NCBI GenBank assembly: GCA_951799445.1
Contig: OX637292.1
Span: 13,643,296 to 13,707,295, forward strand
Reading direction: 5' to 3'
From: Pseudisothecium myosuroides
Lineage: Eukaryota; Streptophyta; Bryopsida; Hypnales; Lembophyllaceae
Length of the DNA: 64,000 nucleotides
Positions 54,223 through 64,000 of the stretch are shown piece after piece. Position 1 is the first letter of the stretch; the number at the start of each line of letters is the position of its first letter. Below the pieces are notes generated by a model. It was not told where the DNA came from. It ran no database searches and saw nothing but the letters and a program-made list of their open reading frames with translations. The position numbers and the translations under genes are program-made.

Positions 54223-57200
54223 TTAGCTGGTAAATCCCATAGCTTCTAGCTCTTCCACCGTGTAGGGCACCTCGAACCTCTTCCGACACTCCGGAACCAC
54301 TGTAACGTACTGATTATGCACAGTCGAACCCGGCATGCAACGCGGCTGGCCAACCTTGTAATTGAGTTTGCAGAACTCGGGAACTGACAGCCCCGAAGAT
54401 AGCAAGCCCCTCACGAACGGGATCATGAACTGCTCAAGGAAGGGCAGTTTCCCGGGCTTCAACTTGTTCTCCGAGTACATTGTACAAGGAGGTGGATGAA
54501 CCGCATTGTAAGGTAGATTCAAAACGTTCCTATAAGGAACATGATCGACGATCAATGAATTGTTTATGGAGGCTACGCTGTTGTACAACTCCGGCGCACA
54601 GGAAAGGATCCGTGCCAGACGCTTCAAGTAGATTGGCTTTCCGGGACTCTGTGGATCCCAATATGCGCTCACGTCACAATATTCCTGCCCATAGGCCAGG
54701 TACCTCCCTACGATGTCCGGCACTCTCCATCTAATATTGCCTAGGCGATGTTCCAGTTTCTCCATAGGCAAATCCGACTAGAAAATAATCTTGATGTCCT
54801 GACTAAGGCAGAAGTTCAGAAAAGGTTGAAGTCCGGGACGATCTCTTATGACCGACCTCTGAGTCATACTAGCTCCCTTCAAAATGGTAGGCTTATAGAA
54901 CATTAAGGTTCCCGGTACCTCGAGGAAAAGAAACAATTTTGGAGACTCTACCTGTGGAGCGTCAGTTGCGGACGTGGTGGCCATAGTGTCAAGAGCCGGT
55001 TGGCCACTCTCCACTGCGCGTTCAGACACGTTCCTCTTGGAGGGCTCTGAAGTTCTACAACCAGAATCTGCAATGAGAGATGAAGTGAATAAAACATGAG
55101 ATGCAATACAAGGAATTGAATAGGGCAACAGTACAACAAAGTATCGGCTGGCAGCCGACATACTAGATGAATATTCTAGTTTGCACAGCTAAAGGCTCGA
55201 ACTGACAAGTCCCACAGAACATGTCAGAGCTAGGCAGCACTAACTGTAATTGACCTCCTCTAGATACTCCCCAAATAGCCAGGAATATGTCTATCGCCTA
55301 CAAACCTCCAGACCGTGTTCGCTTAGATGCTGCCTGGCCAACGGGTGACAGCACTTCGTTAGAGAAGTCCACGTCGGGTGTGTCCCCGAAAATCGCGCCT
55401 TCGTCTCCCTCAAGGTCGGTGCGGTCCCGCTTGGGCTTTGACCTGCCCAAGCGAAGAGAGTCCGCCGAAGTCAAAGTCAGTTCAAATAGGGCTCCTTTGC
55501 TCCTTCCTCGCCGCGGTTCACAGAGGGAAGCGTCCCCTCGTATCGGTTGCCCGCTGACAAGAATATCAGACACGATCGCCGGTCTTCCCATGGCTATTGC
55601 TTGTCCTGACGCCTGGGCATGAGGCAGAGCCGGGTCAAGATAAACGGGTCCGGCTCCAGATCTAACAATCTCCTCGGAAGGCGGGACAGCACGGAGGTCG
55701 ACTATCATGGCGGCCTGCGTGCCGGTAACACCACCTCTTCCTCCTCCTCCTGCTTCCCCGGCAAGTGACAACTCCACTCGAGGTTCATCAGTTGTTCTTG
55801 TAGGTGAGGGGAGCGGTCGAGGATCTGGAATCCGAGCCGGTGCAGGAGACTGAATTAGACGGGTCCCCGGTCTGCCGTCAAGGGTTACCACGTCTGACTC
55901 ATCACTGGACAAAATATCCTGCGAAGCCGGTTCTGCGAAGAGTGCCCGCCTTGGGACTGGCGTGCCCATTGGCGGACAGGAAGCAGGATCAGCAGAGGCG
56001 GCGATATCCTGTCGAGGAGACATGGATGCCGACTCGGGCTGAGGCTGCGGAGCAGACGAAGGAGGCGTAGGTGTCCCCTGTCTCGATCCGCCAGCACTCC
56101 CAGATTTGATTACTTCGACCGAATCCCGATGAGGAACCACCTAAGCAGAAGCGAGCAGGTTCATTCCCTTCACGCGGTCATCTGCGCGGGATATGCCATC
56201 CTCCTCCCGAATGAACTCCAGCACGGGCCGGCCATTCCTCTGGAGACCCAGCGAAATACAATCAGTTAGATTACGTATTGGCTGCCAGCCGACAGGAATG
56301 AATTAAAACAAGATTGAGAAAAAGACAAGACGAGCAATAGAGTGATCGACTTACTAGAGCGATCTCGGTAACGTTTCCACCACCCCAAACGTTTATGACT
56401 ATGCAGACCTTGGACTTCAGTGTCGGCTTCAACAATTGCTCCAGAAGCCCGTGGCCGACGCCGCACATCCCACCGTTCCAGTCCACCTCGCCCTCGCCAT
56501 CCTGATTGTACCATTCCAGCAGCCTCTGGATCCCGGTGTACTTCTTGAAAGTCGGAAAGATGGTTGATCGGTCCTCCGGCTTCGGGTACGTCAAGGTTAG
56601 AGTGACCATTGGCTTCGCCTCCAGTTCGCCCCTCAGGAATCCACCGCGAGGAGAGGGCTGGTAGTACAGCGTGTGGAAGTACCATAGAGATGCCGAAGAA
56701 TAAGCTGCCATTGCGAGGGAATCCTGAAAGCGCGAGTTGCCAATGAGGAGCATTAGAAGAGAAATGTTTGCTTCTGTGGAGGGTTCACCTTCTTTGTCTT
56801 CTTCTGCGGCGCTCGTGATATCCAAGAATTCGTGCTTGTTCACTGATAAAGGGTCCCCACTCTTGGTGTACCCGAAAAGCACAACTAGCTTGTGGTCCTC
56901 AATTTGAAGACACGAAGGTTCCCCCCCGCCATGAACGAACTTCACCACCGTCTCAATAGTCTCCCCCAGGCGACATTCGTACATCAGCTCCGACCCACTC
57001 TCCTCCACTGGATCCACATTCATCGTAGCGTATTTCGACAAGGTCGTAAAGAAGACCCCCGGAGCCATTCCATCGTTCGACTTATCCGTCGTCGGATGCA
57101 TGGGGTTGACGCGCCCGCTCAACCAGGTGTTGCCATCCGTCATTTTCTTGACGTCCTTCCACACGTTCCTGATGACAGCAGGAGAATAGCCCTCCTTGTC

Positions 57201-59321
57201 TGCGAGTTCTTGCCACGCTTCGTCTGAGTAAGGCACCCAAGCAGCATCCTTACAAGGAAGGGGATACTTCTTCCTGGTCCACATGATCTCGTTCATCACG
57301 ACCCGGTCGAGCTTCTTATCCCGGCACCAGTTGATCAGAGTCACCTTCCCCGAAGAATGCGCCTTGGCCGTGTTCTTTATGCTGACACGGAGTGCGATAA
57401 TGTCTTCCACGAGGTCACAAAGGTCTGAATTTTGGAGGCCAAGTGTTGGTGTAAGATTCGTCTTGGTGATGTGCATCAAGGGCTTCCGATTGACGACTGA
57501 ATTCGGAACAGTCCCATCGTCGCCAACAAGCTCACCATTTTTCCAGGCGTCAAACACCTCCGTCCAGAGTTCCCAGGTCTTCTCCTTCACGAAGATCAGC
57601 GAAAGCTTGGAGTTCACCTTCTTGTCCACGAAATGCGCCATGACATTGAGCTTCGCTACCTGGAGCAGATGACATCCCAAAATATGAGAACACGAAGAAG
57701 GGGTATCGGCTGGCAGCCGACAAGTAGGGATTCACGGCATTCCGTTACAAAAACGGAAATATTCAGTAAGTAGGACGAAAACATAACTCTTATCAGCTGG
57801 CAGCCGATACAATTTTGAAAGGATAATGGATACATGCTTGATTATAGTTACTAATAAAAAAAACGGAGAAAATGATGAATACCTCGAAGTCCGTTGACGG
57901 CTTGCCTCCACCATGGTGCGGCTCCGGACATCCCGCCTTCACCCATGCCGCCCTCCCCATCTCCGCGCAGGACCGGAAGTTCTCCTTCGCTACCTTCTCC
58001 GCGATGTTTAAGTTTAGCACGTTGGAGACGTGCACGAGTGTGGCCGGGTCCCTACTAAAAACAGGAATCACCTCAAACTCGAGGAGATCTATCTTGGCTG
58101 GCGAGTCGTCGGGGTACTGCTCGGCCAACTCTCGGCAGGCAGTGACGGTATGCTGGTCCCCAATGATGTACCAATGCACATTCGGAGCCTTCCACCAGTC
58201 CACAGACACACCATCGATGACCACCTTCGTCCCCTCAAGTGGACAACTATCCATCACCGCGGGCAGCCCATTGTCAGTTGATAAGGGTGCTCGCTTCAAC
58301 GGAATGCCGTGAATCTCAAGCTTCTTTCTGATTGACCCATACCCCTTGTACATGGTCTTTACCTGAAGTCATACGAGATCTGAAGGTCAGAAAGGATGTT
58401 CGCATATGTTGGCTGCCAGCCGACATATGAGATATGAACATTATAAATTATGAAAGGGGCAATGACGGAGGACTTTGATGGAATACCTGACCAAGTCGGT
58501 CCTTCGTGATCTTCCGGTACTTCAGGCTGTCGGGAGCAATGTGGAGCCTGTTCGAGGGAATGACACCCGTTAGCCTCTGCTTCTTGTAAGGAAAGGCGTG
58601 AAGCAACCCCTCCTCCAGCGCCTGGTAGATGGCAGTCACCTTGTTGTCTTTGGTCTTCGTAGTAAGGTGATTCCCACGAACCAGTGCTTCGTCCAGCGTC
58701 AGCTTTATCACCCTATTGCGATCGTCCTTCCCCTTTCCCTTCCTCTTGGGTTTGCTTGGCGATCCGGCCTCCACAATAGCAGTTTCACTTTCGTCCACCG
58801 TCGTCCTTGCCAACTGCTTTTTCGACACGGGCACCTTCTTCTTGCCCTTCTCTTTCTCCATAGTGCGAAGAGCATTCTCCTGGTCCCTTTCTGTGCTCAG
58901 AGTTTCCCAGCCCAAGACAAGGTCCTCAGCATTAGCGGGCGAGTTGCCCACAAATGTCATGCCCTTGGCCATTGACTTGTCTCCACATGCTTCCTCCGTG
59001 CACTTGTGGACCGGCAGCTCCACGGCAAAATAGTCCGCGTCGCCCTCCGGGTTACCGATCGGGTGAAGGCAGATCATCATGTGAACGTCCCCACCAACGG
59101 CAACTACTGACAAGACGTTTCCGTGACCGGGCATCATGTTCCCCTTCAACTTGAAGGAACATGCAATCTCCACCGGACGATCCGGAAATTCTCTCCAGCA
59201 CAGACCCCACTCCTGGATAGCAGAATTTGCGATCCATGTAGCGCGTGGCATGAACCCGTCGCCCAATATGTGCGAGTTCGGAATACGCTCCCCGAGAAGT
59301 CTGGCCATCAGTACTGGTTTT
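54223..59321 (-). pseudogene. Large gene with ParB-like and FCP1/NIF-like parts; in-frame TAG; 5' end outside window
   Basis: Exons 59321-58487, 58362-57883, 57659-56355, 56140-55306 and 55067-54223 join in one frame through GT-AG introns. Exon 2 carries a ParB/sulfiredoxin-like segment (HWYIIGDQHTVTACREL, about residue 340 of the visible part). Exon 3 (435 residues) is unrecognised. Exon 4 is a Pro/Ser-rich, probably disordered linker. Exon 5 is FCP1-like: FLFLEVPGTLMFY stands where DxDGTL is expected (both Asp lost), then RDRPGLQPFLNF, IIF, a TAG at 54780-54778, and SDLPMEKLEHRL; the related gene has IWSKMPM here, so TAG replaces a Trp codon. After the TAG the frame stays open for 184 residues to TAA at 54223. 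Exon 1 begins at an AG acceptor, so more exons lie beyond the window. The product may be truncated or read through. Function is unknown. Confidence 0.7.
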
Positions 59322-59781
59322 CTGCACAGCATTATTGAAGTCCTTGAGTTAAGTACACAATTATTGGCTGGCAGCCGACAGACCTTGACGAGTTCTACTA
59401 GTCGCAGACTAATGTATGGGCTGGTGTGAGCGCTTGTTTACCCACCCTTGGTAAAGAAGCGAGCACAACCAGGCTCTCGATATTTAACCGTTCTGACTCG
59501 ATCTATGGGTGTCTAGCGCCAATCCATTGTGCCTTCCAAGCAATGGATCTTTTCTAAACTCCTAAGACTCGCTAATTTTGGGTAATGAAGAAACAAAACA
59601 AAACCCTAATTGGAATTGCTATAACTGCTAAAGTTGAATCAAAGCCTAAGAGGGCTTGGTGGTTTAGGAGAAGCGTTGATCTTAGTCTAAGCTTATCTAT
59701 CCTAAATAGAAGAGTACCTCATGCCATTTCTAAAAGTATAAAGCTTGTTTGATTTGGCCTCTCCTAGAGAGAGTTATAGAC

Positions 59782-60428
59782 GGATGAAGTTTGACCGCTA
59801 CTTGGTTCTTCAAACTTCATTCATGCTTTTCTATAGACTCCGGATTTCGATTTGATTTGGGATTTGGGCTATGGGCCTGACCCCCTAATGTTAACCTGGT
59901 TACCAAGTCTTGACTCAAATGGATGAAATCTTCTAGGGTTCATCCATTGCTTGTCCCAACCTTCATCCCTTCTTAACTGCTTGGGGTTTAGGTATTTCCT
60001 TAAGCTGGGTTTAGTTTTGGGTTACCCTAAACTTGTCCTAAAATGTTTTAAATCTATACTTATCCTAACCTTAATCTTAAACGTCCCTAATCCGCCTTCT
60101 AATCTTACTTAAGGATCCTAAGTGTAGTTACTAATGTACTAATCTTAAAAACTTAAGACTTGGTCCGAGGAGATCCTGATTTTAGCTTTCTACTTTGACT
60201 AATCACATTAGGTTTGGGTGTTCCTATCAAAAGTTATCCATGGATGAAGTTTGACCGCTAATCGGTCCTTCAAACTTCATCCGCTAATTAGGGCTAACTC
60301 TAATTTCAAAACTAAATTCTAATTTGACTTTTGGTTACTAGATTAATTCCTCTTTTTATGTTAGCTTTTTTGTTCCTCTTGGATGAAATTTGTTAGGTTT
60401 CATTCAACATGACTCCCTAACTTCATCC
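59782..60428. repeat. GGATGAAGTTT hairpin modules in the LTR-like element
   Basis: Four modules, at 59782-59821, 59921-59945, 60242-60282 and 60381-60428, begin GGATGAA and end TTCATCC or TTCATTC. The one at 60242-60282 is a nearly perfect stem (GGATGAAGTTTGACCG with CGGTCCTTCAAACTTCATCC). Similar words recur in copy B (for example 28637-28675). Confidence 0.75.
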
Positions 60429-61176
60429 GCTCATAACTCCTTCGTCTTAGCTCGGATTCGGACGTGTTTTAGGTTTTCGGAAACCCCTAGCCCTCTACTA
60501 TAAGATTTTAACGTTAATTCTAACCTGACTTTGCTTCTCCCCTATCCTAGCTCTCGGCCTCCTTCTAATTATCTTGATAAAACAAAATTAAACATGGAAG
60601 AGTGGGGTGTTTAGGGGCCCACCTCATTTTGGAGGTCTTGGATTAACCGGTCGAGGTTCCCCCCCTCGGCCATGTCCCTTCCTCTTGGATTCGCGGCTTC
60701 TTAAGTGATTCTTGACTCGGGGAAGATTTGAGAACGAAGTGGTAGAGGTGGTGGAATTCCTTACTTCTCCTTCTTTCCACCAACCCACTTGTCTTCCAAA
60801 GTTCTTACGTGTTGACTTCGTTCTTACACCTCTTACATCTTTACCCTTCCCAAGTGCTTACGCGGTTGACCTTTCTCTTACGCCCAAGGCACGCTCTTTT
60901 TTACTCTTATGCTTGCCCTTTTAGTGGTCCAGATTAATTAGTTGAGATTTCCCCCAATCCACCCACTAGCACACCCCGTCTCCTATTTCATCTTCCTCCT
61001 TGCTTGTGATGCTCAAGGTTTTGGTTATGGTGTGTGGAGAGCTTGGGTGAGTTGTGCATGGAGTGATTGTGTGAGCTTTTGCAGGGTTTTGTGTGCTTTT
61101 AATGATAATTCCTACTACAAAGCGTACCCTCGAATCCTTTTTTCCTAATTTCCCTCCTTCTATTTTGAAGATATCT

Positions 61177-61310
61177 CTACTTCTACCACCCTAATTTTCC
61201 ATTCATTCTACCCCTTTTCTTCCCTACTTCTACCTCCCTAATTTCCCATTCATTCTACCCCTTTTCTTTCCTACTTCTACCACTCTAATTTCCCATTCAT
61301 TCTACCCTTC
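61177..61310. repeat. 47-bp minisatellite, about three units
   Basis: Pyrimidine-rich units start CTACTTCTACCACCCTAATT and contain CCATTCATTCTACCCCTTTT. They lie inside the LTR-like element. Confidence 0.85.
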
Positions 61311-61419
61311 CTTCCCCCATTTAATCTTCCTAAAAAGGAGCATCAATAGGAACCCAAAAAAAAAAAGACCAACACGAACTGCCGGAGGCGCTGTCTGGAG
61401 GCGCAGCTGCCACACGGGA

Positions 61420-61710
61420 CCGGGCGCGGGTATCGGAGCGGGTATCGGCTGCGGGGTATCGGAGCGGGTATCGGCTGCGGGGAACGGCTGCGGGGAACGG
61501 GCTGCGGGGAACGGGCTGCGGGTACTAGAGCGGGTATCGGCAGCGGGTAACGGCTGCGGGTACCGGAGCGGGTATCGGCTGCGGGTACGACTGCGGGTGT
61601 CGGCTGCTCCGTTTGGGCTGCTCCTGCTTGGGCTGCTCCTGCTGGGGCTGGCTCCGCTTGGGCTGACTCCCGCTTGGCTGGCTCTTGCTGAGGCTGGCTC
61701 GGCCGGGATT
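61420..61710. repeat. GC-rich minisatellites (GGGTATCGGCTGCG and TGGGCTGCTCC units)
   Basis: First come about ten units of 12-18 bases built on CGGGTATCGGCTGCGGGG, then about seven units built on GGGCTGGCTCCGCTT. Both are strikingly GC-rich in an AT-rich setting. The long overlapping minus-strand frames here, rich in Ser, Arg, Tyr and Pro, are a by-product of the repeat. Confidence 0.85.
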
Positions 61711-64000
61711 TCTTCCCTACTTTCGGACGTTTTTTCTGAACCTTTGGTAAATGCCCAAATAATGACCGAGGCCACTTAAACCGAGGGAAAGCCAAACTAA
61801 TCCTAGTTCTACATGGACTTTTGCCTATAACGTTTTCCTAAGTTCTTGGATGCTAAACTTCGAAGGTTTCCAAGAACCTCTTGGAAACTAAACTTTGAAC
61901 CGAGTTCTCTGGGGAGATCAAGGCTTCGCCGTCGAGTTGGGTTTAACACCAACTCTAGGATTTCTCCCTGTCCGTAGGTTCAAAGCTTCGCCGTATGGCG
62001 GGTTTTTTAACACGCACTCTAGGACTAGGGGGGTTAATAGTCAAAGCTTCGCTGTCCACAAGGGGGGCTCACGTGACCACAAGCAGTTTCAAAAGAGGAA
62101 AAAAACCCGTTAGGACATAACCACCCTGGGGGGCCCACAACTCCACCGTACGGGGGGAGGACCACACGCCAAGGGTTCTTAGAGAGAGCAGAAGAGTTCC
62201 CTGACTGGGAGAGAACACTCGGAGGTTAATCTAGACACGCGGGTTAGAAACACACTCCTTAAACACTAAAGACCCCTCAGTGGGCGGCAAAGCCAAGGCG
62301 CTTCGGGGGAAACTTTAGGATCAGGACAAAACTCAAAGAGCTCCCAAGCGGGTTAGTGCCTCAAGCAAAAGTACCTCAACTTAACAAGTTAGTGACCAAA
62401 GTGACTCAAAAATAAGCCAAGCTAACACCCAAGACTATTCAAAAACTCATAGACACAAAAGAAGAAGGACCCCCAAGACCTTCAAAAGCTGAAAATAGAA
62501 CAACAACGGAGCACCACGTGCTCAAAACACCGTGGAAGTGCCTTTGGCTAAAATCGCCAAAAAATCCAACATAAGTTGGACCCACGGACCCAAAACATGA
62601 ATGGGGGTGGTTTTGAAGAGAAATGAGGGCCCTTTTATAGGTTTCCCAAGGCCCTCACCTCCCCTCTTTTAACCTAGGTAACCCTAACAACTTGGATTTT
62701 CATCCTTATCTTTTAGGATTTTCACGTAGTTTGGGTTTTACGTTGGTCCAACACTCTAACTATTGGAGATTAACTCCAAATCGAAAACCGATTGCGCCAT
62801 TGGCTTCAGAAGGCCATTTTTAGTCTTCGGGCCCCCTCACCCCCTATTCCAACGCCAAAATCCCACCGTAAACTATTGCCAACTGGAGTCAGTAAAAGAG
62901 GTAAAAATCTACTTTTCGGAGGTTACCTTTTCTAACAAAGGTGGCTAGCCAGGGTGGTCTGGGAGGTCTTAGGGAGTAAGAAAAGACCCTTCTTTGACTT
63001 CGTTCCGACTTCGTGTGCTCCCGGGACGCCGATCAATTCCACGTAAATCCCGCCACGTGGATAATTTGAAGGAATGTCGGTGATTCGGCCGTCTCCCGCT
63101 ATCGAAACACCACGAAACTCATCGGGGCGCGTTATTAGCATAAAAGAACCTATCTTAATTTTTAGTGAGATTTTACCGCTACCTGGGTAATTATCGTGAA
63201 TTTCCCCTCGTGGTTTTAGGCGGTTGACCGTCCGGAAGGAGTATTTCTTCAATCCAGAAAATTCCGAAACTTCTTGGGAACCTCTCATGGGGTTTCCCAA
63301 GAGATTTGCAAGTTCACATCTTGATCTTGCATGTCTTGATACGGAGGGCAAAAAGATACCCCCGTTGGTTTACCGGCAGTCAGGGAATCTTCCGCATACG
63401 GGGGAATCTTGGCAAATGGATTTCGCTTTTGACTTCCCGGTATGGTTTAGAACCAAGATCACAATCCGGTGACCGTAGATTCCTCCACTGGCCTGTCTTG
63501 TGAAAGTAACACCTGCAAGCTAATAATTGGGGTTTCTACTATTCGTCGATGGGATGGGGAAAGTGAAACCTCTCGTGGGGAATCTACCTAAGAATCTCCC
63601 TAGACTTCCCTCAGACCAATTTAGCCTAGCTTGGTCACTTGCATAGTGATTTTAGGCTATTTTGGATAAGAATCCTCAAACCTTCTAGTTCCCACTACTT
63701 CTATGGCTCCAACCTATTTACAAGTGGGTTTTAGGACTATTCTAAGGGGAAAAGGCTATTTAGGACCAAAGGGCATATTGGTATGTAACATGTCCATTTT
63801 GGTTTTACACTCTTTTTAGGGCTTTTTGTGTATAATTACGACATAAATTGCACAATCTAAGAAAAAAGAAGACTATGAGTCCCAAGTGACGAATTGAGAG
63901 CTCATAGCTGGCAGCCGAAACCTTGCAACATTCCCAAAATCATCCTCGCAGGAATTCTATCGGCTGCCAACCGACATACTTCGGTGGTCAGAATCGGAAG

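Larger units (their letters stand above)
59425..63906 (+). mobile_element. Solo-LTR-like element, copy A, with GCTGG duplication
   Basis: The element starts TGTGAGCGCTTGTTTACCC and ends GAGCTCATA. It is flanked by GCTGG on both sides (59420-59424 and 63907-63911), a perfect 5-bp target duplication. No internal second copy of the first 100 bases and no gag-pol frame is seen, so it looks like a 4.48-kb solo LTR or a non-coding LTR-type element. Copy B at 26713-31692 shares both ends. It lies in an intron of the minus-strand ParB/FCP1-like gene, inside one of that gene's 19-bp palindromes. Confidence 0.85.
52246..63976. repeat. Recurrent 19-bp near-palindrome, consensus TATCGGCTGGCAGCCGACA
   Basis: Copies are at 52600-52618, 52775-52793, 53533-53551, 54168-54186, 55142-55160, 56276-56294, 57704-57722, 57791-57809, 58407-58425, 59362-59380, a copy split between 59415-59424 and 63907 onward, and 63958-63976. 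Diverged ones are at 52246-52262 and 52430-52446. The core GGCTGSCAGCC is a dyad around one central base and can form a seven-pair hairpin. Every copy lies in an intron or flank of the FCP1-like genes and none in a predicted exon. I saw none elsewhere in the window apart from partial words in a minisatellite. Confidence 0.9.

Noticed and set aside
57283..59429. Plus-strand frames opposite the ParB-like gene exons
   Set aside because: The minus-strand exons have matching splice phases and protein motifs; the plus frames do not.
61302..61795. Overlapping minus-strand frames of 150-157 codons rich in Ser, Arg, Tyr and Pro
   Set aside because: They are open because of the GC-rich minisatellites; there is no domain and no codon preference.

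Overview
The window looks like nuclear DNA of a seed-free land plant, most likely a moss. It is AT-rich, has spliced genes, and carries plant-type genes: a PANK2-type pantothenate kinase fused to a DUF89 domain, a GCN5 acetyltransferase, an OSB-like organellar DNA-binding protein and a very long PLS-class PPR protein ending in DYW. The wording of the PPR-DYW protein resembles known moss editing factors. No bacterial operon, rRNA, tRNA or CRISPR array was seen.

Layout. 1-8086 is repeat and transposon sequence: the right end of a CACTA-like element with arrays of an AATATGACT-type motif, a nested 516-bp TIR element with an 8-bp target duplication, and minisatellites. 9615-10412 is a broken IRE-type AGC kinase fragment carrying a CACTA-type hairpin MITE. 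12926-16084 (+) is PANK2 and 17499-22546 (-) is GCN5; they are convergent, and both exon sets give an uninterrupted reading frame. 22.6-39 kb is gene-poor: a degenerate LTR-like element (26713-31692) split by a 2.7-kb CACTA element, two TTAA-bounded elements and one more hairpin MITE. 39193-42825 (-) is the intronless PPR-DYW gene with seven nearly identical 303-bp units, and an OSB-like gene lies just upstream on the same strand. Two dead DYW fragments, a third TTAA-bounded element and a 139-bp foldback element follow at 47.5-52.2 kb.

The most unusual part is 52.2-64 kb. A multi-exon minus-strand gene there has a ParB-like segment and a degenerate FCP1/NIF-like segment, the latter interrupted by an in-frame TAG. 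A related FCP1-like exon lies downstream. A 19-bp near-palindrome (consensus close to TATCGGCTGGCAGCCGACA) recurs about 13 times, only in introns and flanks. A 4.48-kb solo-LTR-like element has inserted inside one of these palindromes, with a perfect GCTGG duplication.

Working together: PANK2 supplies coenzyme A biosynthesis, GCN5 consumes acetyl-CoA for histone acetylation, and the OSB-like and PPR-DYW proteins would act on organellar DNA and RNA. No operon-like linkage is implied.
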